From NCBI RefSeq assembly GCF_019048265.1, contig NZ_CP077311.1, positions 2,365,001 to 2,429,000 of the forward strand: DNA of 64,000 nucleotides, in the 5' to 3' direction. Source of the DNA: Aeromonas sp. FDAARGOS 1405 (lineage in GTDB: Bacteria; Pseudomonadota; Gammaproteobacteria; Enterobacterales; Aeromonadaceae). The notes below the pieces were generated by a model. It ran no database searches and was not told the origin of the DNA. It worked only from the letters and a program-made list of their open reading frames with translations. How positions within the stretch are numbered: the stretch's first letter is position 1; each line of letters starts with the position of its first letter. A program made the translations under genes and the position numbers. Shown here in pieces: positions 25,480-33,174 of this stretch.

Positions 25480-26676
25480 TTATATACGGCTTTCTAAAAA
25501 TTTCACCAACCGTGTGACGAGATCCCCATCCCGGAGCAACTTCTGTGACCAGCTTCGCCCATGTTGCTGCCAAATGGCGCTATATCGTGGCCATTGGGTC
25601 CAAAGTTCGCGGCAATCTTCACCACGGTTGAGAGCCAGATTAAAGCGGCGCAGCCATTGGCCGCACTCGGCGGGTAGATCGGATAAGTAGTGGTCAAGGA
25701 ACTGCTCCAGCTTGACCAGATGGGCCTCCTCCTCCTGTTGGTAGATGTGCCAGAGGAAAGGACGTGCTGCCCACTGGGCCCGCACGAAGGAGTCCTCCCC
25801 GCGCACCAGATTGAGATCGCAGCTCCACAGCAGTCGATCGTAACCGGCCTGATCGGTCATCGGCAGCAGCTTGATGGTGAGGTTGCCCGAGTGGAGCAGA
25901 TCCCCCGCCCTGGCGGTGGTGATGGTATCTTCAAGGCTCGCGCCGCGCAGCACATCTTGCAGCGAGCGCCCCAGCGGCAGCAGCAGGGTGACGGGCGTGG
26001 TGCTCTGGCACCAGCTCTCGACCAGGCTTTGCAGTGCATCGCTCTCGTAGGTAAAGAGGCTGACCCGCAGCTCGTGCTCTTGTCTGGGCGGCAAACCGAG
26101 GCTGGCCCAGTAGGCGGTAAGTCCCGCATCATCTTGCTGCCACCGCTCCTGTTCGGCGATGAGGTCGTGCTCGCACAAAAGGCCGCCGGTTTTAGCGGTA
26201 AAGCCTGGGAAGAAGAAGTATTTGTTGAGGCTTTTATTGCCAACCCGCTGGGGCGAGGCGAGGCCGTGGCAATCCTCTACCCAGCTCTCCGCCGAGAGGT
26301 ACTCCAGATTGATCCAGCATGGGGGGCTGGGTTGGCTCGCCATCAGCTCTATGAAGAGGTTGGGCAGCTCGCAGGCAAAAGCCTCGATCACCACTCTGGC
26401 CGGGGTCATGTCGGTCGGCAGGGTCTCATGCCAGTGCTGGATATAGATGCCATCGACCCACTGGCCATCCTGCGCTGGGTCGAGCTTGGGGCAGATGCGG
26501 GCGAAACTTTCCAGATCGTCCACCCAAAGCCGCACCTGAACCTCATTGCCATGTGCCGCAATATTCCCCTCCCGCTTTAACTGGCGGGCAAGTCGCCAGG
26601 TGACGCCGATGTCACCGAAGTTGTCGACGACGCAACAGAAGATGTCCCAGTCAAACGGGGGCAGGGGAGTGGTCAT
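25480..26676 (-). CDS. earP: EF-P arginine rhamnosyltransferase EarP
   Basis: A 398-residue GT-B-fold glycosyltransferase (former DUF2331) that transfers rhamnose from dTDP-L-rhamnose to Arg32 of EF-P. The catalytic N-terminal motif VVDNFGDIGVTWRLA gives Asp18 and Asp22, matching the essential aspartates known in Pseudomonas and Neisseria EarP. The nucleotide-sugar motif RGEDSFVRAQWA is at 292-303. Start is the ATG at 26674-26676, since family proteins begin just before this strand; the longer frame adds 15 unrelated residues. It forms an earP-efp operon. Confidence 0.95.
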   Translation of the reverse strand: MTTPLPPFDWDIFCCVVDNFGDIGVTWRLARQLKREGNIAAHGNEVQVRLWVDDLESFARICPKLDPAQDGQWVDGIYIQHWHETLPTDMTPARVVIEAFACELPNLFIELMASQPSPPCWINLEYLSAESWVEDCHGLASPQRVGNKSLNKYFFFPGFTAKTGGLLCEHDLIAEQERWQQDDAGLTAYWASLGLPPRQEHELRVSLFTYESDALQSLVESWCQSTTPVTLLLPLGRSLQDVLRGASLEDTITTARAGDLLHSGNLTIKLLPMTDQAGYDRLLWSCDLNLVRGEDSFVRAQWAARPFLWHIYQQEEEAHLVKLEQFLDHYLSDLPAECGQWLRRFNLALNRGEDCRELWTQWPRYSAIWQQHGRSWSQKLLRDGDLVTRLVKFLESRI

Positions 26677-26694
26677 GGCTTGGGATCCCAGATG

Positions 26695-26728
26695 CAAAAA
26701 AACCGGTGCGCAGGGTAGCACACCGGTT
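26695..26728 (-). terminator. guaC terminator
   Basis: On the minus strand AACCGGTGTG...CGCACCGGTT is followed by TTTTT. It lies 45 bases after the guaC stop and just before earP, so the two genes are separate transcripts unless readthrough occurs. Confidence 0.85.
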
Positions 26729-26772
26729 GACTGGCTTCTAACCGTCAGCGTGTGACGGCGGTCTGTGGCAGG

Positions 26773-27816
26773 TTACTCCTTGCCGTAGACGTTGTTCTCT
26801 TGCTCACGTACCCGGATAAAGGTGGTGCGCTTGGTGAGCTCTTTCAGCTGGCTGGCGCCCACGTAGGTACAGGTGGAGCGCACGCCACCCAGAATGTCGC
26901 GCACGGCATTCTCGACCGGGCCGCGGTAGGGCAGCAGCACGGTTTTCCCCTCGGAGGCGCGGTATTCCGCGACGCCGCCGGCGTGCTTGTCCATGGCGCT
27001 GGAGGAGCTCATGCCGTAGAACTTCATGAAGGGTTCGCCGTCTACATCGACGATCTCGCCACCGCACTCCTCGTGGGCTGCCAGCATGCCTCCCAGCATC
27101 ACGAAGTCGGCGCCGCCGCCGAACGCTTTGGCGACGTCGCCTGGGCAGGTGCAGCCGCCGTCACCGACGATCTGGCCGCCGAGGCCGTGGGCCGCATCGG
27201 CACACTCGATGATGGCGGATAGCTGCGGGTAACCGACACCGGTCTTGACGCGAGTGGTGCAGACGGAGCCCGGGCCGATGCCGACCTTGACGATGTCGGC
27301 GCCAGAGAGGATCAGCTCTTCGACCATCTCGCCGGTCACCACGTTGCCCGCTAGAATGACGTGGTTGGGGCAGGCTTCACGGATTTTGCGCACGAATTCG
27401 ACGAAGTGTTCGGAGTAGCCGTTGGCCACATCGACACAGATGAAGCGCAGCGCTTCGGACATGGCGAGGATTTGGCGGGTCTTGGCGAAATCTTCCGCCG
27501 AGGTGCCGGTGGAGACCATCACGTGGCTCAGCAGTGCCGGATCGGTCTCGTTGACGAAAGCTTGCCACTGCTCAAGGCTGTAGTGCTTGTGTACCGCGGT
27601 CATCATCTCGAAACCGGCCAGCGTGCGCGCCATGGCGAAGCTGCCGACGGTATCCATGTTGGCGGCGATAACGGGTACGCCTTGCCATTGGGTCTGAGTG
27701 TGTTTGAAGGTGAACTGACGGGTCAGGCTTACTTGGGAACGGCTCTTGAGAGTAGAGCGCTTGGGGCGGAACAGGACATCCTTGAAACCGAGCTTCAAGT
27801 CTTCTTCGATACGCAT
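26773..27816 (-). CDS. guaC: GMP reductase
   Basis: A 347-residue TIM-barrel enzyme that reduces GMP to IMP with NADPH in purine salvage. The catalytic cysteine loop [20 protein letters not shown] is present, with AANMDTVG near the N-terminus and the mobile-flap sequence [25 protein letters not shown] near residue 270. The sequence and length match E. coli GuaC (347) and not IMP dehydrogenase, as no CBS domains interrupt the barrel. AAGGAATTTGT precedes the ATG. Confidence 0.96.
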   Translation of the reverse strand: MRIEEDLKLGFKDVLFRPKRSTLKSRSQVSLTRQFTFKHTQTQWQGVPVIAANMDTVGSFAMARTLAGFEMMTAVHKHYSLEQWQAFVNETDPALLSHVMVSTGTSAEDFAKTRQILAMSEALRFICVDVANGYSEHFVEFVRKIREACPNHVILAGNVVTGEMVEELILSGADIVKVGIGPGSVCTTRVKTGVGYPQLSAIIECADAAHGLGGQIVGDGGCTCPGDVAKAFGGGADFVMLGGMLAAHEECGGEIVDVDGEPFMKFYGMSSSSAMDKHAGGVAEYRASEGKTVLLPYRGPVENAVRDILGGVRSTCTYVGASQLKELTKRTTFIRVREQENNVYGKE

Positions 27817-27879
27817 TACAAATTCCTTATTGAGCCTTGTTGAAAGTCACTTTTGCAGTGGCAAATTTTCGGCAGGCGC

Positions 27880-27913
27880 AAAAAAACCGGTGGTTTTCAG
27901 GCCCTCCGGTTTA
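27880..27913 (-). promoter_or_regulatory. Terminator-like hairpin in the guaC leader, with likely promoter just upstream
   Basis: On the minus strand AAACCGG, a 15-base loop, CCGGTTT and further Ts (TTTTTTTGCG) form an intrinsic-terminator shape 65-95 bases before the guaC ATG. Just upstream of it TTGTTC, 16 bases, TACACT looks like a sigma-70 promoter, so the transcript would begin at or near the hairpin. This suggests attenuation or a 5' stabilising hairpin. The rest of the gap up to 28197 holds only the start region of the protease gene; I see no gene in it. Confidence 0.5.
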
Positions 27914-28197
27914 CAACAGTGTAGGCAAAAATCCCTTCAGAACAAGACTGATAATTCGCTCATTGTTGTGGTAGCCTTTGGCGTCACAACCTGAGGTTAA
28001 CCACCAGTTTCATCCAGCACCGTTCGGTGCCTTGCTCTCCTACGATATTCCCGCCCGCTTGGGCCGCCATTCGGCCACTCTTTGTCGTCTCTCTCCTGAC
28101 CCGCCAGATATTATCCAAGTAGCTGAAATAAATCGGATTGACCCACAATGGGACTGTGGTAGATCTGGGCGCAGGATTGACAAGGCAGGGCAGTAAA

Positions 28198-28692
28198 ATG
28201 GGCAAGATGATGGTGGGGATCACCCTGATGCTGGCACTGTGTGGCAGTGCGCTGGCAGAGACCCCGACCAGCTATGGCTGGATCGAGAAGGGACTTATTT
28301 TGCCCACCGGCGTGGCGGTGAAGATGAAACTCGACACCGGGGCGCTGACCTCTTCCCTCGATGCACGCTCTATCACCAGATTCAAACGGGATGGCAAGCC
28401 CTGGGTGCGCTTCATGTTGGTGGTGACCGATGCCGACAGCGGCAAACTGGTCAAACAACAGTTCGAACGGCGGGTCGAGCGCAGCGTGACGGTGCGTGGG
28501 GCGGGCGGCATGGAGCAGCGGCCAACGGTGACCATGTCCATCTGTCTGGGGGACAAGGTGTATGAGGAGTGGTTCACTCTGCGGGATCGCAGCAAGATGA
28601 TCTATCCGGTGCTGCTGGGCCGACGTCTGCTGGCGGAGCTGGGCCCGGTGGACTCCAGTCGAACCTTTACCGTGCAGCCAGATTGTCATTGA
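28198..28692 (+). CDS. Secreted retropepsin-like protein (RimK-associated / Zn_protease-type family)
   Basis: A 164-residue protein with a signal peptide (about 1-21, ending ALA). The body follows the PF05618 type annotated as ATP-dependent zinc protease: VKMKLDTGALTSSLDA, holding an Asp-Thr-Gly-Ala aspartic-protease motif, and VLLGRRLLAELGPVDSS at the end. The fold is retropepsin-like, so an aspartic peptidase in the periplasm is more plausible than a zinc or ATP enzyme. The start is ATG 28198 behind AAGGCAGGG. Substrate unknown. Confidence 0.8.
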   Translation: MGKMMVGITLMLALCGSALAETPTSYGWIEKGLILPTGVAVKMKLDTGALTSSLDARSITRFKRDGKPWVRFMLVVTDADSGKLVKQQFERRVERSVTVRGAGGMEQRPTVTMSICLGDKVYEEWFTLRDRSKMIYPVLLGRRLLAELGPVDSSRTFTVQPDCH

Positions 28693-28695
28693 AAG

Positions 28696-28723
28696 TAAAG
28701 AGCCCGCATCGCGGGCTCTTTAC
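28696..28723. terminator. Bidirectional terminator between protease gene and histidine kinase
   Basis: TAAAGAGCCCGC/GCGGGCTCTTTA with an AT loop lies eight bases before the kinase stop and directly after the protease stop; the genes converge. Confidence 0.88.
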
Positions 28724-28730
28724 TTATCGC

Positions 28731-30167
28731 TTATCTTGCCGGCGGCAGCGGGAGCAGCACGCTCACCTCCAGCCCTCCTTCCGGTCGGTTGTGGACATCG
28801 AGGTCGGCGCCGTGCAACTGGGCGATACGTGAAACGATGGCCATGCCGAGACCCACGCCATCCCCCTGCTGGGGATTGACTCGAAAGAAGCGTTCACACA
28901 GCCGGCTCAAGGCGTTGGTGGGGATGCCGGGGCCGTTGTCGCTTACATCCACCCTCACTCGGTTACCCTCTCGCTGAACTCGCACCCTGATCTCGCCCTC
29001 CGGCTGGGTATAGCGCAGCGCATTGTCGATCAGGTTGCTGAACAGCAGCTCGAGCAGGGTGGCCTGCCCCATCACCAGCTGCGGCACTTCACACTCCAGC
29101 GACAGCTGCTGATCCTTCTTGAGAGCGATGGGGGCCAGGGTCGCGAGGGTGCCTTGCAGCAGGTGTCCCACCTCCAGTTCGGTCAGTACCAGTCCCTGCT
29201 GGTTGTCGATACGGGCCTGGGTCAGCAGTTGGCGGATCAGCCGATCGCTGCGGTCGAGTGCCTGCAGCATTTTGTGCAAGGATTGCTGGCGGCTCTCTTC
29301 ATCTTCGGCAGCCAGGGCATTTTCACTGTGGATCCGCAGCACCGCCAGCGGGGTGCGTAGCTCGTGTGCCGCCTCGTTGGTGAACTGCTTCTCCCGCTCT
29401 ATGGTCTCTGCCAGCGCCTGCATCAGGCGGTTGATCTCGTTGGTGAGGGGGGTCAACTCCTGAGCGCTTATCTTGAGGCTGAGTGGGCTCAGGTTGGCGG
29501 GGTGGCGTTCGCTAATGGCCTGTGCCAGTTGGCGCAGTGGTGCCAGCCCGCGGGTGATGAGCCACCAGAGCAGGGCTAGCAGGAACGGCAGGGTGATCAG
29601 CAGCGGCAGCATGGTAAGGGTGGCCATCTTGCTGGCCAGTTCGCTGCGCTCGTCGTCCCGCTCGGCCACCACCAGCCAGGTCTGCTTCTGCTCGTTGTAG
29701 AGGGTGAAGGTGCGCCACTGATGTCCATCCTTCTCTACCGTGTTGAACCCGAGAGCCAGCTCAACCAGTGGCTGGGCCGGAGCGCTGGGGGCACGCAGCA
29801 GCAGGCCGCCCTTTCCATCGAGGAGCTGGAAGTAGAGGTTACGTTCGAACTCGTGGCCGTAGGGAGTGAGTTCCCGATCTTCGCCGGTCAGGTTGAGGCC
29901 GGGATCTTTTTGCCACTCGTCGGGATTTTGCGCCTCCCACTCCTGATAGACGGTGCCGTTGGCGGGCAGTTGCCCCTGCTGTGCCAGGTAGCGGACCAGC
30001 AGCTGGTTGGTGATACGGGCTGACTGGGCGAGGCGGGCATCAAACAGCTCCTCCATCTCGTGGCTCGCCTCCATGTAGCCGATAAAGGCACTGATGGTGA
30101 GACTCAGGCTCACCAGCGTCAGGATGCCGGTGAGCAGAAAGCGGCGAATGGAGCGGGGACGTTTCAT
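28731..30167 (-). CDS. Sensor histidine kinase, QseC/PmrB type
   Basis: A 478-residue inner-membrane kinase: TM1 about 10-31, periplasmic sensor 32-180, TM2 184-205, HAMP-like linker to 258, HisKA with phospho-acceptor His268 in NEAAHELRTPLAVLR, and HATPase_c with N-box LIDNALRY, DNGPGIP and GVGLGMAIV. Its ATG overlaps the response-regulator stop by four bases, so the pair is coupled. The order (regulator first) and sequence style match QseBC/PmrAB systems. The periplasmic domain of about 150 residues has no motif I can tie to a ligand. Confidence 0.92.
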   Translation of the reverse strand: MKRPRSIRRFLLTGILTLVSLSLTISAFIGYMEASHEMEELFDARLAQSARITNQLLVRYLAQQGQLPANGTVYQEWEAQNPDEWQKDPGLNLTGEDRELTPYGHEFERNLYFQLLDGKGGLLLRAPSAPAQPLVELALGFNTVEKDGHQWRTFTLYNEQKQTWLVVAERDDERSELASKMATLTMLPLLITLPFLLALLWWLITRGLAPLRQLAQAISERHPANLSPLSLKISAQELTPLTNEINRLMQALAETIEREKQFTNEAAHELRTPLAVLRIHSENALAAEDEESRQQSLHKMLQALDRSDRLIRQLLTQARIDNQQGLVLTELEVGHLLQGTLATLAPIALKKDQQLSLECEVPQLVMGQATLLELLFSNLIDNALRYTQPEGEIRVRVQREGNRVRVDVSDNGPGIPTNALSRLCERFFRVNPQQGDGVGLGMAIVSRIAQLHGADLDVHNRPEGGLEVSVLLPLPPAR

Positions 30168-30850
30168 CGTGCTGATGTCCGGCTTGGTTGTTCGAGCTGG
30201 GGAATGATGTAGCCGACTCCACGAATATTGCGGATGAGGTCGCTGTAGAACTTCTTGCGCAGATGGTGGATATGCACCTCCACCGCGTTGCTCTCGGCAC
30301 CTTCATCCCAGCCATAGAGGCTCTGTTGCAGCTGATCTCGACTAAGTACCCGGCCGCTCTGGCTGATCAGCTCCTGCAGCAGCTTGTATTCGTGGGGGGT
30401 GAGTTTGACCGCCTCCCCCTGATAGGTGACCTGCTGGGATTCGGGATAGATGAGAATATCGCCATACTCCAGTACTGCCTGGGCCTGCCCCTTGCTTCGG
30501 CGTACCAGGGCGCGCAGACGGGCGTTGAGTTCCTGCAGGGCGAAGGGTTTGACCATGTAGTCGTCGGAGCCGGCATCAAGGCCGATCACCCTATCATCCA
30601 GCGCATCGCGGGCGGTGAGGATCAGCACCGGCAGCTGGTGGCCTTCCCGGCGCAGTTTGCGCAGCAGGCTGAGGCCGTCGATGTCGGGCAGGTTGAGATC
30701 GAGGATCAGGGCGGCGAACTCGTCACTTTTGAGGGCAGCCAGAGCGGGCAAGCCCTGTTGCAGCCAATCCACCGTGTAGCCGCTATGGCGCAGGGCATCC
30801 TGCATACCGTCACCCAGCATCACATCATCTTCTACCAGCAGGATCCGCAT
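30164..30850 (-). CDS. OmpR-family response regulator, QseB/PmrA type
   Basis: A 228-residue regulator. The receiver domain (1-115) has the acidic pair VEDD, phospho-acceptor Asp51 in LILDLNLPDIDG, Thr in LTARDA and Lys in VKPFALQEL. The winged-helix DNA-binding domain (about 130-222) reads LTPHEYKLLQEL and SNAVEVHIHHLRKKF, the typical QseB/PmrA recognition segment. Start is ATG 30848-30850 behind GGGAGA. It lies 132 bases after the five-gene operon on the same strand, and a PmrA-type direct repeat precedes that operon, so this regulator is the obvious candidate for controlling it. Confidence 0.92.
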   Translation of the reverse strand: MRILLVEDDVMLGDGMQDALRHSGYTVDWLQQGLPALAALKSDEFAALILDLNLPDIDGLSLLRKLRREGHQLPVLILTARDALDDRVIGLDAGSDDYMVKPFALQELNARLRALVRRSKGQAQAVLEYGDILIYPESQQVTYQGEAVKLTPHEYKLLQELISQSGRVLSRDQLQQSLYGWDEGAESNAVEVHIHHLRKKFYSDLIRNIRGVGYIIPQLEQPSRTSAR

Positions 30851-30921
30851 TCTTTTCTCCCTTTTTTGTCGGCTGTGGCGATGTGGTTCAGTCGCCAAGG
30901 TTGACCGTGGCATAAAGAACG

Positions 30922-30952
30922 CTGCCCACCAGTATGCAAGCTGGTGGGCAGA
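30922..30952 (-). terminator. Long hairpin between the TPR gene and the response regulator
   Basis: CTGCCCACCAG/CTGGTGGGCAG is a perfect 11-bp stem with a nine-base loop, followed on the minus strand by CGTTCTTT. The T-run is imperfect, so partial readthrough into the two-component genes is possible. Confidence 0.6.
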
Positions 30953-30982
30953 GTTTAAATAGATCTTTGATCCATCAGGGGT

Positions 30983-31615
30983 TTATAGCTTTGCCAGCCG
31001 TTCGCGGATCTCCATTCTGCGCCCTTCGTCGGCCACTTCCCGGCCCGGGCGGGCCGGGGCGGCCAGCGCCTTGTCGAGGTAGGTTTTGGCCTCGGCCTTG
31101 CGCCCCTGATCCAGCAGGAAGTCGCCATAGAAGAAGTTGGTGTCGATGCCATCCGGATTGATGGCCAGCGCCTGCTTGAGCAGTTGTTCCGCCTTCTCGT
31201 CATCACCGAAGCCGACCGGCCAGCCGGGTACCTGATAGTAGAGAGAGCCCAGACTGGTGTAGGCAGAGCCATCCAGCGCCTTGGGGTCTTGCTTGAGCGC
31301 CAGCTCCAGTTTGGCTTTGGCCTCTTTCACCAGTCCCAGTGCCCCCAGCCCCCCTTTGGCCCCCGCCCAGGTGCTCTTGACGATGGCAGACCAGATCAGC
31401 AGATCGGCGCGAAAAGGCTCCTTGGCGCTGGCCGTTTCGGCCCGGGTGCTCAGGGTCTCGAGGCAACTCTCTTTCGCTTTGCCGGTCTGTTGATACTGGC
31501 AAACTGCCCACTGCTGCTGGATGGGCACGAGAGCATCATCCGCGGCCATGACCGAGGTGGAGCCCAGCAGGATGGCGATGGCACAAGCGGTCACTGATTG
31601 ACGGACAAAGTTCAT
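30983..31615 (-). CDS. Secreted TPR-repeat protein
   Basis: A 210-residue protein, last gene of the five-gene operon. The signal peptide (about 1-24) ends in SVMA. The mature part has two cysteines (VCQYQ, ESCLE) and at least three TPR-like helical repeats (KAKLELALKQDPKALDGSAYTSLG, KAEQLLKQALAINPDGIDTNFFYG, KAKTYLDKALAAPARPG-like spacing). The shape is near TRAP-associated TatT/TPR periplasmic scaffolds. It begins one base after the SDR stop with AAGGAG inside the SDR end, so it is translationally linked. Confidence 0.8.
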   Translation of the reverse strand: MNFVRQSVTACAIAILLGSTSVMAADDALVPIQQQWAVCQYQQTGKAKESCLETLSTRAETASAKEPFRADLLIWSAIVKSTWAGAKGGLGALGLVKEAKAKLELALKQDPKALDGSAYTSLGSLYYQVPGWPVGFGDDEKAEQLLKQALAINPDGIDTNFFYGDFLLDQGRKAEAKTYLDKALAAPARPGREVADEGRRMEIRERLAKL

Positions 31616-31616
31616 A

Positions 31617-32486
31617 TTAATGCTCCTTCTTGGTCGGGATCGGGCGAGAAAAGTCTGGTTGCGGCGCACTGTTGGCGCATACATCAGTCGTCCCTGGCTG
31701 AAGATGTCGGGCATAACGCTTGATGATCGGCAGCTGTCTGGCCAACGCCTTGTCGACGATGCCGGGCAGCAGGGCATTGAGTCGTACGAACAGTTTTTCC
31801 GGCCAGCCGAGCCAGCTGCGGCGGGTCTCGTTGCACAGGGCGATGATGGCCTCTTCGGCTACCTCTTGCGGGCTGTCAGTCTGGGTGCCGAGCGCTGCAT
31901 TCATCTCGTAGGCGGCCTCGGAATTGAGCTTGGTGCGGGTGGCGCGCGGAGCAAAGTGCAGCACCTTGACGCCGCTCCCCTCCAGCTCCCGTCCCAGCGC
32001 CTCGCTAAAGCCGCGCAGGGCAAATTTGCTGGCGCAGTAGACGCTGTAACCGGGGTAGCCAATGCTGCCCAGGCTCGACCCCATGTTCATGATGATCCCC
32101 GGCTTGCGCAATCTGGGCAGCAGGGCGCGGGTGAGCTGGATTGGCGCCTCGATATTGAGCAGCAGCTGGCGCTCCACCTGCTCAAAGCTCTGATCTTCCA
32201 GCCAGGCAAACTGGTTGCAGCCAGCGTTGTTGATCAGGATGTCGAGTCCATTCTCCAGCGCCGGGTGTTGCAGCAGCTTGGCTCGCTCCTGTGCAGAGCC
32301 GAGGTCGGCGAGCACCACCTGATGGCGCTCGGGATGCGGCAGTGACTTGCACAGCCGTTCCAGCACAGGAGCACGGCGACCATGCAGCAGCAGGTGGGCC
32401 CCCTGGGCCGCCAACTCCTGCGCGAGCTCTTCACCTATGCCACCGCTGGCGCCGGTGAGCAGCACGAGTTTCCCTTCAAGGTTCAT
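31617..32486 (-). CDS. Short-chain dehydrogenase/reductase
   Basis: A 289-residue classical SDR. The cofactor motif TGASGGIGEELA is at about 11-22, NNAG near residue 90, the catalytic Ser in MGSSLGSIG, and Tyr/Lys in YSVYCASKFALRG. HGRR after beta-2 suggests NADPH. The C-terminal 60 residues, with LGWPEKLFVRLNALLPGIVDKALARQLP, form a membrane-associating amphipathic tail as in lipid-acting SDRs. Fourth gene of the operon. A reductase acting on an acyl-derived keto or aldehyde group is likely but not proven. Confidence 0.87.
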   Translation of the reverse strand: MNLEGKLVLLTGASGGIGEELAQELAAQGAHLLLHGRRAPVLERLCKSLPHPERHQVVLADLGSAQERAKLLQHPALENGLDILINNAGCNQFAWLEDQSFEQVERQLLLNIEAPIQLTRALLPRLRKPGIIMNMGSSLGSIGYPGYSVYCASKFALRGFSEALGRELEGSGVKVLHFAPRATRTKLNSEAAYEMNAALGTQTDSPQEVAEEAIIALCNETRRSWLGWPEKLFVRLNALLPGIVDKALARQLPIIKRYARHLQPGTTDVCANSAPQPDFSRPIPTKKEH

Positions 32487-32520
32487 GGTGTGGGTTCCCT
32501 TTTTGCTGTCTGCTGCCAAC

Positions 32521-33174
32521 TTATACAGTGGCGGTGAGGTTGTAGAGCATCTCGCCATAGAGACGATAAACCACCTTGGCCCCGTGAATGATGGCGGCTT
32601 GATCCGCCGGGCTCTCGACCCGATCCATCAGGGATTCAAAGAACTTGAGGTGCTCCTGATCCAGGGCGCCGTGGGAGCTCAGGTAGCTCATCGCCTGGGG
32701 TGGCAGGCCGAGGCCCTTTTTCAGCTGGTCGGCGACGGTGAGGGCGATGGCGACGCTGGTGCCTTCCAGTACCTGCACCATGCCGAAGAAGCCCATGGGG
32801 TTGCCGCGCTGGATCTGGTCGTAGAGGAAGGCGACCATCAGCTCGATGGGCAGCCCGGGCTGGCCGTGGCGCACCGCCTCGGCATCACCGCCACAGGCGC
32901 GGATATCGTTGAGGATCCACTCCTGATGGCCATACTCCTCGTCGATGTACTCGGCAATGGCCCCGCGCACCCACTCGTACTCCTGACCCAGCTTGCCGCC
33001 GGTTGCCATCAGCAGCGGAACTGTGTGGCGCACGTGGTAGTAAGCCTGCGCCAGAAAGGCGAGATAGGTGTCACGGCTGATATCGCCACGGCGGCAGGCT
33101 TCGATGATGGGGGCGTTGAACAGATGTTCACGCTCACTGGCAGTGGCTTGTTGCAGAGTCTGATAGAAGCTCAT
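32521..33174 (-). CDS. TenA/heme-oxygenase-fold protein, putative di-iron oxidase
   Basis: A 217-residue all-helical protein, usually annotated as TenA-family or iron-containing redox enzyme. Metal-type residues stand out: Glu80-x2-His83 (DEEYGH) and His168-x3-Asp172-x2-His175 (HGALDQEH), the spacing seen in heme-oxygenase-like di-iron oxidases such as UndA. His47 and His50 (YYHVRH) and Glu137 (VLEGTS) line neighbouring helices. The thiaminase-II catalytic cysteine context is absent, so a thiamine role is unlikely. Its ATG overlaps the ligase stop by four bases. I infer an O2-dependent oxidation of an acyl or aminoacyl substrate. Confidence 0.8.
   Translation of the reverse strand: MSFYQTLQQATASEREHLFNAPIIEACRRGDISRDTYLAFLAQAYYHVRHTVPLLMATGGKLGQEYEWVRGAIAEYIDEEYGHQEWILNDIRACGGDAEAVRHGQPGLPIELMVAFLYDQIQRGNPMGFFGMVQVLEGTSVAIALTVADQLKKGLGLPPQAMSYLSSHGALDQEHLKFFESLMDRVESPADQAAIIHGAKVVYRLYGEMLYNLTATV

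Noticed and set aside
32521..33174. Thiaminase II / TenA transcription regulator
   Set aside because: The catalytic cysteine context of thiaminase II is missing and no thiamine gene is nearby; the metal-type residues favour a di-iron oxidase.
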